A DNA stretch of 64,000 nucleotides from Nocardioides palaemonis (GTDB lineage Bacteria; Actinomycetota; Actinomycetes; Propionibacteriales; Nocardioidaceae). Below, one piece after another: positions 45,916 through 55,427 of the stretch (its first letter is position 1; every line of letters begins with the position of its first letter). Below the pieces are notes generated by a model. That model ran no database searches. It saw nothing but the letters and a program-made list of their open reading frames with translations, and was not told the DNA's origin. Both the position numbers and the translations under genes were made by a program. The stretch lies in the NCBI RefSeq assembly GCF_018275325.1, contig NZ_JAGVQR010000001.1, positions 1,922,001 to 1,986,000 on the forward strand, written 5' to 3'.

Positions 45916-47223
45916 TCAGTCCTTCGGCCGCTCGTCGACGATCCGGCGCATCTTGCCGACCGACCGCTCGATGCCGAACGGCTCGACGACCTCCACCTCG
46001 ACGCTCACGCCGATCATCCGCTTCACCAGGTCGGCCACGTGGCGTCCGGCGGCGTCGCCCACCTCGGTGCCGACGTGCTCGCGGCGCTCGATCCGGACGG
46101 TGAGCGTGTCGAGGTTGCCCGCGCGACGGCGTACGCACTGGAAGTGCGGGGTGAGCTCGGGGACGCCCAGGACGAGCTCCTCGATCTGCGTCGGGAACAG
46201 GTTGACCCCGCGCAGGATGATCATGTCGTCGGTGCGGCCGGTGATCTTCTCGATCCGGCGCATCGGGCGCATCGACCCCGGCAGCAACCGCGTCAGGTCG
46301 CGCGTGCGGTAGCGCAGGACCGGCATCGCCTCCTTGGTCAGCGAGGTCAGGACGAGCTCGCCCTCCTCGCCGTCCGGCAGCACCTCGCCGGTCGTCGGGT
46401 CGATGATCTCCGGGTAGAAGTGGTCCTCCCAGACGTGCAGTCCGTCCTTGGTCTCCACGCACTCCTGCGCGACGCCGGGGCCGATGATCTCCGAGAGGCC
46501 GTAGATGTCGACGGCGTGCATGTCGAGGCGCTCCTCGATCGCCCGGCGCATCTCGTCGGTCCAGGGCTCGGCGCCGAAGATGCCGACGCGCAGCGAGCTC
46601 GCGCGCGGATCGAGGCCCCGGCGCTCCATCTCGTCGACGATGTTGAGCATGTAGGACGGCGTCACCATGATCACCGCCGGCCGGAAGTCCTCGATCAGCT
46701 GGACCTGCCGCTCGGTCATCCCGCCGGAGACCGGCACGACGGTGCAGCCGAGCTTCTCGGCGCCGGCGTGCGCGCCGAGCCCGCCGGTGAAGAGCCCGTA
46801 GCCGTACGCGTTGTGCAGCACGTCGCCCGGTCGTCCGCCCGCGGCCCGGATCGAGCGCGCCACGACGGTCGCCCAGACGTCGAGGTCGGCGCGGGTGTAG
46901 CCCACGACGGTCGGCTTGCCGGTGGTGCCGGACGAGGCGTGCAGGCGCACCACCTCCTCGCGCGGCACGGCGAACATCCCGAACGGGTAGTTCTGCCGCA
47001 GCGTCTCCTTCGTGGTGAACGGCAGCCGCGCCAGGTCGGACAGCTCCCGGATCTCCCGCGGGTCGACCCCGGCGTCGTCGAGGGCGGCGCGGTAGTGCGC
47101 GACGTTGTCGTACGCGTGGCGCACCGACCAGCGCAGCCGGTCGAGCTGGACGCTGCGCAGCTCGTCGACGGAGACCTGCTCGATCGGGTCGAGCCGGTCG
47201 TCGGGTGGGATCGCTGCGGGCAC
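45916..47223 (-). CDS. phenylacetate-CoA ligase (PaaK-like)
   Basis: 435 residues from GTG, the usual PaaK length. Phosphate-binding loop ASSGTTGKPTVVGYT near 95, YGLSEIIGPG mid-way, and a C-terminal domain with GRTDDMIILRGVNLFPTQIE. The family makes phenylacetyl-CoA or related aryl acyl-CoAs. No other phenylacetate genes are next to it; it is followed by the phosphoesterase gene. Confidence 0.88.
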   Translation of the reverse strand: MPAAIPPDDRLDPIEQVSVDELRSVQLDRLRWSVRHAYDNVAHYRAALDDAGVDPREIRELSDLARLPFTTKETLRQNYPFGMFAVPREEVVRLHASSGTTGKPTVVGYTRADLDVWATVVARSIRAAGGRPGDVLHNAYGYGLFTGGLGAHAGAEKLGCTVVPVSGGMTERQVQLIEDFRPAVIMVTPSYMLNIVDEMERRGLDPRASSLRVGIFGAEPWTDEMRRAIEERLDMHAVDIYGLSEIIGPGVAQECVETKDGLHVWEDHFYPEIIDPTTGEVLPDGEEGELVLTSLTKEAMPVLRYRTRDLTRLLPGSMRPMRRIEKITGRTDDMIILRGVNLFPTQIEELVLGVPELTPHFQCVRRRAGNLDTLTVRIERREHVGTEVGDAAGRHVADLVKRMIGVSVEVEVVEPFGIERSVGKMRRIVDERPKD

Positions 47224-47277
47224 GGGCGTCCTCCTGCTCGGTTTCCTGACCTCCCGGTCAGCATGTCACCGATGGGA

Positions 47278-48507
47278 TCAGCCGGCACCCACCGGCGCGC
47301 GCACCGAGCGGAACGGTGACGCGGCCAGGGCGACGGCCACGAGCGCGAAGACCACGACCGCGGCAGCGAGCACCACGCGTACGCCGAGGGCGTCCGCGAG
47401 CAGGCCGGCGACGGGGGCGACGACCACGATGACGGCGCGGTTGGCCGAGCGCAGCGTGGTGTTGGTGCGGGCCTGGAGTTCGTCGGGCGTCACCAGCTGG
47501 CGATAGCTCATCTCGTGGGAGTTGCTCGCGCCCATCGCCAGCCCGAAGAGCGCCTGTCCGGCGGCCAGCACGGCGAAGGCGCCCGTCGCGGAGCCGACGC
47601 CGCCGGCGAGCAGCATCACCGCGATCCCGCAGGTCGTCACGACGTGGCAGGCGATGATCGTGCGGCCCGTGCCCAGCCGCCTCCCCACGGCGGTCGTGAT
47701 CGACGCACCGACGAGCGCCCCGACTCCCCCGGCCGCACCGACCAGGCCGAAGCGGGCCGCCGAGAGGTCGAGCGTGACGAGGGCGTACGGCGCGAGGACG
47801 ACGCCGACGATCGCGCTGCCGACGAACCACCCGTGGGTGACGAGGGCGAGGGTGCGCAGCCCGGACGGTCCGTAGGCCCAGCGCAACCCCTCGGCGACGT
47901 CCGCGAGGAGCCCGCGGACCGTGACGCCGGTCCGGGCCGGCGGCTCGTCGACCCTGATCCGGCGCAGCGTGAGCGCGGAGAAGAGGTAGGTCAGCGCGTC
48001 GACGACCACGGTGAGCGGCGCGCCGACGGTGCTCACCAGCAGCCCGCCGAGTGCCGGCCCCGCGGTCGACGACACCGCGTCGGCCCCGTCGATGCGGGCG
48101 TGCGCCCGCTGCAGGTCGGCGCCGTCGACGAGACGGGGCAGGAACGACATCGACGCAGCCATGTTGACCACGGCGGCGGTGCCGTAGGCCACCACGACCA
48201 CCAGCAGCACCGGCAGCGACAGCGCGTCGAGCCACCACAGCAGCGGGATCGTGAGCAGCAGCACGGCCTGCAGGAGGTCGGTGCCGACCATCAGCGGGAG
48301 CCGGCGCCGGCCGTCGACGAGCGCACCGACGAGCAGCCCGACCACGAGGTACGGCAACCAGCGCGCGGCGTTGAGCCAGCCGACGTCGCCGGCCGTGCCG
48401 TCGAGGGTCAGCAGCACGAGCGCCTGGAGCGCGAGCAGGGTGACGTTGGTGCCCATGCCGGACACGGCGTCGGCCCGCCAGTAGCGGGCGAAGTCGGCCG
48501 AGATCAC
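47278..48507 (-). CDS. MFS transporter
   Basis: 409 residues from the GTG overlapping the thioesterase stop by four bases. About twelve hydrophobic spans, first GTNVTLLALQALVLLTLDG, with GALVDGRRRLPL as the motif-A-like loop. Resembles the MFS_3/enterobactin-exporter-like drug or metabolite group. Cargo unknown. Confidence 0.82.
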   Translation of the reverse strand: MISADFARYWRADAVSGMGTNVTLLALQALVLLTLDGTAGDVGWLNAARWLPYLVVGLLVGALVDGRRRLPLMVGTDLLQAVLLLTIPLLWWLDALSLPVLLVVVVAYGTAAVVNMAASMSFLPRLVDGADLQRAHARIDGADAVSSTAGPALGGLLVSTVGAPLTVVVDALTYLFSALTLRRIRVDEPPARTGVTVRGLLADVAEGLRWAYGPSGLRTLALVTHGWFVGSAIVGVVLAPYALVTLDLSAARFGLVGAAGGVGALVGASITTAVGRRLGTGRTIIACHVVTTCGIAVMLLAGGVGSATGAFAVLAAGQALFGLAMGASNSHEMSYRQLVTPDELQARTNTTLRSANRAVIVVVAPVAGLLADALGVRVVLAAAVVVFALVAVALAASPFRSVRAPVGAG

Positions 48508-48977
48508 CCGAGCCGGCGCACCTGGTAGGTGCCGGTCGTGGTGGCGACCACCTCGCCGGACGTGTCGGTGAGCGTCGCCTCGAGCACGAACTCGCCCCTG
48601 CCGGTGGCGAGCGCGTCGCGCCGCACCCGTTCGGCGTCCGCGGGCGACAGCGTGGCCTCGGCGCGTACGACGCCGAGTGCGGGCCGGCGGAACCGGATGG
48701 TCGACTCCTTGACCAGCGGCACGAACCCGGCGAGCTCGTCCTCGAGGTCGAACGTCGCCAGCGCGAGGACCCCGCCGAGCATCTCGGCCACGCTGTAGAG
48801 CGAGCCCGCGTAGGTGACGCCGAAGTGGTTGCGGTTGGGCTCCGCGGGCAGCTCGGCGACGGCGTGCCCGGCAGCGACCTCGACCAGCCGGACACCCATC
48901 GCGTCGAGGATCGGGACGGAGGAGACGGACGCGGCCCGCACCGCCGCTGCTTCCTCCACTCTCAACGTATAGGCCAT
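48504..48977 (-). CDS. hotdog-fold thioesterase (YiiD C-terminal/DUF4442-like)
   Basis: 157 residues from ATG 48975-48977. The core NRNHFGVTYAGSLYSVAEMLGG is the hotdog helix of DUF4442 and related thioesterases; a beta-sheet with VKESTIRFRRPALGVVRAEA follows. Probably hydrolyses acyl-CoA or acyl carrier esters. Co-transcribed with the MFS gene and divergent from the helicase gene by 46 bp. Confidence 0.75.
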   Translation of the reverse strand: MAYTLRVEEAAAVRAASVSSVPILDAMGVRLVEVAAGHAVAELPAEPNRNHFGVTYAGSLYSVAEMLGGVLALATFDLEDELAGFVPLVKESTIRFRRPALGVVRAEATLSPADAERVRRDALATGRGEFVLEATLTDTSGEVVATTTGTYQVRRLG

Positions 48978-49023
48978 CAGGGGGCTTGCCGCAAGGCCCC
49001 GGGGAGGCCCCACACTGCACGGC

Positions 49024-51195
49024 GTGATGCACCCGGACACCTTCCCCTTCGCCCTGCCCGACGCCCTCTCCGCCAAGTCCGACCCCGCCCTGATCGACGC
49101 CGACCGGGAACACTTCCGCGCCCTCGGCGCCAGCCTCCGCGACGCGGTCGCCGACCTCGAGGCGAGCCTCGCCGAGGTCCGGCGCGCGCCCGCCCGGTAC
49201 GGCACCGCAGCCCTCGAGCGCGACCAGGAGGTGCACCGGGTGTCCGCCCGGCTGCGCGCCCTGCGCCGCTACGACCTCGACCTCTGCCTCGGCCGCGTCG
49301 TGCACGCCGACCGGGACGAGGTGACCTACGTCGGGCGGTTCGGGCTCGCCGCCCGCGACGGGCGGCGACTGCTGGTCGACTGGCGCTCCCCCGCCGCCGA
49401 GCCGTTCTTCGCCGCCACCCACGCCCGGCCGCACGGGCTCGCGAGCCGTCGCCGCTACCGCTGGACCGGCGGACGGATCGTCGACTTCTGGGACGAGGCG
49501 TTCACCGAGGAGGCGTTGAGCCACACGGCGGCCCTCGACGACCAGTCGGCGTTCGTCGCCACGCTCGGCGGCAGCCGCACCGCTCGGATGCGCGACGTGC
49601 TCGGCACCATCCAGGCCGACCAGGACGCGATCGTCCGGGCGCCGTCGAGCGGGGCGCTGGTCGTGGACGGCGGGCCGGGCACCGGCAAGACGGTCGTCGC
49701 GCTGCACCGCACCGCGTACCTGCTCTACGCGGACCCGCGGCTGGGCCACCGCCGCGGCGGCGTGCTGTTCGTCGGTCCGCACCAGCCCTACCTGGCCTAC
49801 GTCGGCGACGTGCTGCCCAGTCTCGGTGAGGAGGGCGTGCGGACCTGCACGCTGCACGACCTCGTGCCGGAGGCGGCGACCGCCACGCCCGAGGACGACG
49901 ACCGCGTGGCGGCGCTCAAGGCCGACCTGCGGATGGTTGCCGCGATCGAGCCCGCCGCCGCGCTCTACGAGGAGCCGCCGACCGAGCCGCTGCTCGTCGA
50001 GACGCCGTGGGGCGACCTCCTGCTCTCGGCGCAGGACTGGGCGGAGGCGTTCGACGCCCCCGACCCCGGGACCCCGCACAACCTCGCCCGCGACGACGTG
50101 TGGGACGAGGTCCTCACCATCCTCGTCGACCGCGCCGACGGGCTCGACGAGGTGGGTCCCGACGACCTCCGGACGGTCCTCGACCGGCACCGCGGACTGC
50201 GCGACGCGTTCGACCGCGCGTGGCCGCTGCTCGAGCACACCGACCTGGTCGGTGACCTGTGGACCGTTCCGGCGTACCTGCGCCACTGCGCTCCCTGGCT
50301 CGCGCCCGACGAGGTCCGCGCGCTGCGGCGCAGCGACCCCGAGGCGTGGACCCACGCCGACCTGCCGCTGCTCGACGCCGCCCGGATGCGGCTCGGCGAC
50401 CCCGAGGCGTCGCGCCGGCGTCGCCGGGCGCGGGCCGCCGAGGCCCGCGAGCGCGCCCGGATGGACGAGGTGGTCGACGACCTCCGCACGACCGCCCGGG
50501 AGACGGGGGCGGACGAGTTCGGCGAGGGGCTGGTGACGATGCTCGTCCACGACGACCTGCAGACCGCGCTGGTCGACGACGGCGCCCTGCCCGACGAGGA
50601 CGCCGACCCGCTGTCCCAGCCGTTCGCGCACGTCGTCGTCGACGAGGCGCAGGAGCTCACCGACGCGGAGTGGGCGATGGTGCTGCGGCGCTGCCCGTCG
50701 CGCAGCCTCACCATCGTGGGCGACCGCGCGCAGGCGCGTCACGGTTTCGACGGGACGTGGGCCGAGCGGCTCGCGCGGGTCGGGCTGCCGGCCACCACGG
50801 TGATGCCGCTGACGGTCAACTACCGCACGCCCGCCGAGGTGATGACGGCCGCCGAGCCGGTGATCCGCGCCGCGCTCCCGGAGGCCAACGTCCCCACGTC
50901 GGTGCGCGAGAGCGGGATCCCGGTGCGCCACGGCGCCGCCGGCGACCTCGACGCCGTCGTGGCGGGGTGGCTGGACTCCCACGCCGAGGGCACCGCGGTC
51001 GTGATCGGTGCGGGAACTGACGATCGCTGGGGCCCTCGGGTGCGCGCGCTCACGCCGGTCCTGGCGAAGGGGCTCGAGTTCGACCTCGTCGTCCTCGTGC
51101 AGCCGGACCGGCTCGGCGACGGCGTCACCGGCGCCGTCGACCGCTACGTCGCGATGACCCGCGCGACGCAGGAGCTGGTGGTGCTCAGCGGCTGA
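49024..51195 (+). CDS. HelD/UvrD-like superfamily 1 helicase
   Basis: 723 residues from GTG 49024 (ATG at 49027 also fits). An N-terminal coiled region of about 80 residues precedes the ATPase: Walker A GGPGTGKTVVALHR (Gly216, Lys222), Walker B VVVDEAQEL, and YVAMTRATQELVVLSG at the C-terminus. The HelD group removes stalled or rifampicin-bound RNA polymerase in Gram-positives; some confer rifampicin tolerance. The divergent MFS/thioesterase operon may have its own promoter here. The 3' end overlaps the ABM gene by 11 bp. Confidence 0.85.
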   Translation: MMHPDTFPFALPDALSAKSDPALIDADREHFRALGASLRDAVADLEASLAEVRRAPARYGTAALERDQEVHRVSARLRALRRYDLDLCLGRVVHADRDEVTYVGRFGLAARDGRRLLVDWRSPAAEPFFAATHARPHGLASRRRYRWTGGRIVDFWDEAFTEEALSHTAALDDQSAFVATLGGSRTARMRDVLGTIQADQDAIVRAPSSGALVVDGGPGTGKTVVALHRTAYLLYADPRLGHRRGGVLFVGPHQPYLAYVGDVLPSLGEEGVRTCTLHDLVPEAATATPEDDDRVAALKADLRMVAAIEPAAALYEEPPTEPLLVETPWGDLLLSAQDWAEAFDAPDPGTPHNLARDDVWDEVLTILVDRADGLDEVGPDDLRTVLDRHRGLRDAFDRAWPLLEHTDLVGDLWTVPAYLRHCAPWLAPDEVRALRRSDPEAWTHADLPLLDAARMRLGDPEASRRRRRARAAEARERARMDEVVDDLRTTARETGADEFGEGLVTMLVHDDLQTALVDDGALPDEDADPLSQPFAHVVVDEAQELTDAEWAMVLRRCPSRSLTIVGDRAQARHGFDGTWAERLARVGLPATTVMPLTVNYRTPAEVMTAAEPVIRAALPEANVPTSVRESGIPVRHGAAGDLDAVVAGWLDSHAEGTAVVIGAGTDDRWGPRVRALTPVLAKGLEFDLVVLVQPDRLGDGVTGAVDRYVAMTRATQELVVLSG

Positions 51196-51532
51196 CCTCG
51201 TCGCGCACGAACGCGCTGGCGTAGGACGTGGTGCCGACCGCGATCGAGTACTCCTCGTAGTAGTCGGAGATCCCGTTGCGCTGGGCCGCGCGGTGGCGCG
51301 GGTGTTCGCGCCACCCGCGGTGGCTCTCCTCGTCGGAGAACGTCACGATCGTGGCCCGCTCGCCGTCGTCGGCGACGAACGTCTTGGTCTCGACGAAGCC
51401 GGGCATCGAGCGGGCCAGGTCGGCCACGACCTCGAGCTCGGCGGCATAGGCCTCGCGTGCAGGCTCGCGCAGCCGGTTGCGGAACACCGTGACGACCTGT
51501 CCGGTGTGCGGTCGGGTGCGGTCGGCGGTCAC
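51185..51532 (-). CDS. antibiotic biosynthesis monooxygenase (ABM)-fold protein
   Basis: 115 residues from the GTG overlapping the homocysteine methyltransferase stop. GQVVTVFRNRL starts the first strand, and the SMPGFVETKTF and IVTFSDEESHRGWREHP stretches match the dimeric alpha-beta ABM barrel. Includes heme-degrading and quinone monooxygenases; here no function can be set. Confidence 0.78.
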   Translation of the reverse strand: MTADRTRPHTGQVVTVFRNRLREPAREAYAAELEVVADLARSMPGFVETKTFVADDGERATIVTFSDEESHRGWREHPRHRAAQRNGISDYYEEYSIAVGTTSYASAFVRDEVSR

Positions 51533-52440
51533 CGGCCGAGTGTCGCACGCAGGGCGGACACGTCCTCGGGCCCGACCCGGCAGCAGCCGCCGACCAGACG
51601 GGCCCCGTCGGCGACCCAGGACGCCACGTCGGCGGGATCGAACGCGGACTCCCCCGTCCAGGCGCGCGCCTGCGCGTCCCACCCCTGGCCGGAGTTGGGG
51701 TAGACCACGGCAGGGCCCCGCTCCCTCGCCAGCGCGACGACGGCGGTGGCGTCGGACGGGGTGGTGCAGTTGACTCCGACGGCGAGGACCTCGGCGACGT
51801 CGGCCGCCATCGCGAACGCCTCGGCGAGCGGTTCGCCGGCGCGGGTGCGGTCGCCGGCCACGGAGAGCGACAGCCACGCCGGCACGCCGGTGCCGTCGAG
51901 CTCGGCCAGCACGGCCTCCACCTCGGCCAGGCACGGGACGGTCTCGACGGCGAGGACGTCGGCCCCCTCCCCCACGGTCGCGGCCAGCACCTCCAGGCGT
52001 GGACGGTGGAACGCGCGCAGCCCGGCCACGTCGAGGTCGTAGTCACCGCGGTACTCCGACCCGTCGGCGAGCACCGCGCCGTACGGTCCGACCGAGGCGG
52101 CGACCCAGCCGCCGGGGGCCACGGCGTCACGGGCGGACGCCGCGAGCGCGACGCTGCGGCGCAGCAACCGGGTGACCTCCCCGGCGTCGACGCCGTCGGA
52201 GCCGAAGCCCTCGTAGGACACCTGGTAGGACGCGGTCGTCGCGACCTCGGCGCCGGCCTCGAAGAACTCGCGGTGCGCGGCCTCGACCGCGTCCGGGTCG
52301 TCGCGCAGCAGGCGGGCCGACCAGAGGTGCGAGGACAGGTCGTGGCCGTGTCGTTCGAGCAGCGTGGCCAGGCCGCCGTCGAGGACGACGGGTCGTTCGG
52401 CGACGGTGTCACGCAGGGAGGGACGGGCGGGGGCGCTCAT
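51529..52440 (-). CDS. mmuM: homocysteine S-methyltransferase
   Basis: 303 residues. TIM barrel with VVLDGGLATLLE at the N-terminus, GVNCTTP mid-way, and the zinc-binding Cys286-Cys287 in VGGCCRVGP. Uses S-methylmethionine or S-adenosylmethionine to make methionine. The stop overlaps the small ABM gene start by four bases. Confidence 0.9.
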   Translation of the reverse strand: MSAPARPSLRDTVAERPVVLDGGLATLLERHGHDLSSHLWSARLLRDDPDAVEAAHREFFEAGAEVATTASYQVSYEGFGSDGVDAGEVTRLLRRSVALAASARDAVAPGGWVAASVGPYGAVLADGSEYRGDYDLDVAGLRAFHRPRLEVLAATVGEGADVLAVETVPCLAEVEAVLAELDGTGVPAWLSLSVAGDRTRAGEPLAEAFAMAADVAEVLAVGVNCTTPSDATAVVALARERGPAVVYPNSGQGWDAQARAWTGESAFDPADVASWVADGARLVGGCCRVGPEDVSALRATLGR

Positions 52441-52452
52441 GCCCCGATCGTC

Positions 52453-53586
52453 TCACCGCCGCAGGCGCAGCCGGCTCGGCGTGCCGGCCGTGGACGGTGG
52501 CAGTGCGAGGCCGCGCCGTCCGGGGCTGAACCGGCCGGCCACCCGGGCGGGGTGCGCACCCGTGGAGACGGGCACGCCGTGCCAGGACAGGAACCCCAGC
52601 AGGCACCACAGCACGGCCTCCTTGCCGTCCGCCGGCAGGCCGTGGGCCTCGCTCCGGACGAGCGGCACGTCACCGAGATGGCGCTGGAGCGCGGCCATGA
52701 GGACCGGGTTGGCGGTGCCGCCACCCGAGGCGACGACCTCGACGGGACGCGCATGGAGCACCGCGTCGGCGACCGTGGCGGCGGTCAGCTCGACCAGCGT
52801 GGCCTGCACGTCCGGCCACGGCTGACCGTCGAGCTGCCCGTCGAGCCACGCCGCCGAGAACACCTCGCGCCCGGTCGAGGTGCCCGCCCCCGGCTGGAGG
52901 TGGGGGTGGCGGAGCAGGCGCGCCAGCAGCTCGTGGTCGACCCGCCCGCGGGCGGCCAGGGCGCCGTCGCGGTCGAACGGCTCGCCCGTCACCCGCTCCG
53001 CCACCACGTCGAGCAGGCAGTTGGCCGGGCCCGTGTCGCGGGCGGCGGCGCCGGTGGGCCCGACGACGGTGATGTTGGCGATCCCGCCGAGGTTGAGCGC
53101 CGCGCGGACGTCGCCGCCCGCGAGCCACAGGGCGTCGAGCACGACTGCGAGCGGTGCGCCGTGGCCTCCCGCGGCCACGTCGGCGGTCCGCAGGTCGCTC
53201 ACGACCGGCAACCCGGTGGCCTCGGCCACCCAGGCCGGCTGCCCGAGCTGGAGGGTGGTCAGGCACCGCTCCCCGACCACCTCGTGGTGGACGGTCTGAC
53301 CGGGCGACACGACCAGGTCGGGCCGGACCGGCGCGTCCTCGCACGCGGCACGGGCGACGGCCGCCACGGCCTGTCCGACCGCCGCGTCGAGCAGCGCGAG
53401 GTCGCGCGCGGTGGTCACCGCCGGCGGCAGCACCGCGAGGGCCTGCTCGCGGACACCGTCGGGCCAGGGCGCGGCCGAGGTCGAGAGCACCTCGGCCTCG
53501 ACGACCCCGTCGTCGAGCGACAGGTCGACCAGCCCGACGTCGAGCCCGTCGGCCGAGGTGCCCGACGCGACGGAGAGGACAATCAC
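52453..53586 (-). CDS. anmK: anhydro-N-acetylmuramic acid kinase
   Basis: 377 residues from GTG 53584-53586. Signature SGTSADGLDVGLVDL near the N-terminus, GHGAPL and LNLGGIANIT mid-way, and VVASGGGTANPVLM late. Opens the 1,6-anhydro ring of recycled wall sugar and phosphorylates it to MurNAc-6-phosphate. Last gene of the recycling operon; overlaps the kinase-MurQ gene by GTGA. Confidence 0.93.
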   Translation of the reverse strand: MIVLSVASGTSADGLDVGLVDLSLDDGVVEAEVLSTSAAPWPDGVREQALAVLPPAVTTARDLALLDAAVGQAVAAVARAACEDAPVRPDLVVSPGQTVHHEVVGERCLTTLQLGQPAWVAEATGLPVVSDLRTADVAAGGHGAPLAVVLDALWLAGGDVRAALNLGGIANITVVGPTGAAARDTGPANCLLDVVAERVTGEPFDRDGALAARGRVDHELLARLLRHPHLQPGAGTSTGREVFSAAWLDGQLDGQPWPDVQATLVELTAATVADAVLHARPVEVVASGGGTANPVLMAALQRHLGDVPLVRSEAHGLPADGKEAVLWCLLGFLSWHGVPVSTGAHPARVAGRFSPGRRGLALPPSTAGTPSRLRLRR

Positions 53587-55427
53587 GACGTGGCCCGCAC
53601 CAGAGGCCGCGCGAGCTCGACGGCCACGCGGGCCCGGCCCCCGCCCTCGGACAGCAGCCGGTCGGCCTCGGTCGCGTCGACCCCGGCCAGCACGGCGACC
53701 AGGGCGGTCTTGGTGCGCCAGCCGGAGGCCTCGAGCGCCGCGAGGGCGGTCGGGTCGTCGACCCCGGCGGCCTCGCGGACGATCCGGCGCGCGCGGCGGC
53801 GCAGCTTCTCGTTGGACGCGGCGACGTCGACCATCCACGCGCCGTAGGCGTGGCCTGCACCGACCATGGCGCCCGTCGAGACGACGTTGAGCACGATCTT
53901 CTGCGCCGTGCCTGCCTTCAGCCGGGTCGAGCCGCCGAGCACCTCGGGGCCGGTCAGCACCTCCACGGCGACGTCGGCGGCCGCTGCGACCGGGCTGTGC
54001 GGGTTGTTGACCACCGCGACGGTGGCGGCACCGGCGGCGCGGGCGTGCTCGAGCGCCGCGAGGACGTACGGCGTGCGACCCGACGCCGTGATCCCGACGA
54101 CCAGGTCGCGCGCGGTGAGCCCGCGCGCGTCGAGGTCGGCGACGGCGGAGCCGCGGTCGTCCTCGGCACCCTCGACCGCCTGGGTGGCGGCGCCCTCGCC
54201 ACCGGCGGTGAGCGCCACGACCTGGTCGGGCGTCACACCGAAGGTCGGTGGGCACTCGGCGGCGTCGACCGCGGCCAGCCGACCGGGGGTCCCGGCCCCG
54301 ACGTAGAGCAGGCGTCCGCCGGAGGTCAGCGCGCCGCGGGCGAGGTCGACGGCCCGGGCGAGCGCCGGGGCCGCGGCGGAGAGCGCCGCCGGGACCGTCG
54401 CCTCGGCGTCGAGGAGCACCTGCACGAGCTGATCGGCGTCGTAGGTGTCGAGGTCAGCGAGGTCCGGGCGGCTCTGCTCGGTGGCGAGCACGTCGACGTC
54501 ATCGACCGACGAGGTGCGCGGCGCGGCGACGTGGATCGGGCCGCAGCGGACCACCGCCTCCTCGTGGGGCAGGTCGGTGAGCTGGGCCAGCAGGAGGGCA
54601 CCGGCAGCGGGGTCACCCGCGGCGCCGACCAGGTGCACCTCTGCCGGCCACGTCGGGCTGGCGGCGGCCGCGAGCCCGCCCACCAGCGCGAGCTCGGGCA
54701 CACCGGCCGCCTGCACGGCGCTGGTGCCGAGCTCGACCCAGCTCGCGAGCGCGCGGGCGACGACGTCGGCAGCGGCCTGGTCGTCCTCCGCCGCGGCGGC
54801 GAGGACGTCGGGCGCGAAGGTCGCGGTCGTGCGGGCGGTGCTGCCCGCCGCGGCGAGCGTGGCCGGCAGTGCCTGGAGGTCGCCGAAGCGCGCGGTGGCC
54901 GCAGCGGTCAGAGCCGTCGCCGGCCCCCGTCCCTCACGGTGCATCAGCACCGCGCGCAGTCCCTCGCGACCGATCCACGCGCCGCTGCCGTCGTCCCCGA
55001 GCCAGGGTCCCCAGCCGTCGACCTGCGTGCGACGCCCGCCTGCGTCGACGGCGAGCGCGACGACGCCGGTCCCGAGCGCGAGGACGGCGCCGGGGCGCCC
55101 GCCGAGGGCGCCGACGTGGGCGGCGACTGAGTCGGACGTCACCGCGGTCCGGGCGCCGGGGAGCGCCTCGGCCAGGGCACGTGCGAGCTCGCGCGCCGCG
55201 GCAGGAGCGGCCTCGGCGCCGGCCGCCCCGACGGCGACCGCCTGGACGGCGACCGCCTGGACGCTGCCGGACCGCGGCAGCTCGTCGAGCACGGCGAGGA
55301 CCGCCCGCAGCGCGGCCTCGACGCCACCGTGCTCGGCCAGCCCGGGCGCACCGGTCCCGGCGGCCTCGATGCCCGCGTCCGTGCGGGCGCGGCAGCCGGT
55401 CTTCCCGAGGTCGACCCCGACGATCAC
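53583..55427 (-). CDS. murQ: fused sugar kinase (BadF/BadG type) and MurNAc-6-phosphate etherase MurQ
   Basis: 614 residues from a GTG preceded by AGGAGGA. Residues 1 to about 300 are a GlcNAc/MurNAc-kinase-like ASKHA domain: GVDLGKTG (Asp6, Thr10) and GWGPWLGDDGSGAWIG at 138-153. From about 318 the chain is MurQ: YVGAGTPGRL, Glu391 in AECPPTFG and the second acid in AVEGAEDD are the etherase catalytic region. The C-terminal TAQKIVLNVVSTGAMVGAG is typical. The fusion would phosphorylate MurNAc and remove its lactyl ether in one protein. It overlaps nagZ and anmK. Confidence 0.92.
   Translation of the reverse strand: MIVGVDLGKTGCRARTDAGIEAAGTGAPGLAEHGGVEAALRAVLAVLDELPRSGSVQAVAVQAVAVGAAGAEAAPAAARELARALAEALPGARTAVTSDSVAAHVGALGGRPGAVLALGTGVVALAVDAGGRRTQVDGWGPWLGDDGSGAWIGREGLRAVLMHREGRGPATALTAAATARFGDLQALPATLAAAGSTARTTATFAPDVLAAAAEDDQAAADVVARALASWVELGTSAVQAAGVPELALVGGLAAAASPTWPAEVHLVGAAGDPAAGALLLAQLTDLPHEEAVVRCGPIHVAAPRTSSVDDVDVLATEQSRPDLADLDTYDADQLVQVLLDAEATVPAALSAAAPALARAVDLARGALTSGGRLLYVGAGTPGRLAAVDAAECPPTFGVTPDQVVALTAGGEGAATQAVEGAEDDRGSAVADLDARGLTARDLVVGITASGRTPYVLAALEHARAAGAATVAVVNNPHSPVAAAADVAVEVLTGPEVLGGSTRLKAGTAQKIVLNVVSTGAMVGAGHAYGAWMVDVAASNEKLRRRARRIVREAAGVDDPTALAALEASGWRTKTALVAVLAGVDATEADRLLSEGGGRARVAVELARPLVRATS

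Noticed and set aside
48508..50982. Extension of the MFS transporter frame upstream through the helicase gene
   Set aside because: The transporter starts at the GTG overlapping the thioesterase stop; the rest is antisense to HelD.
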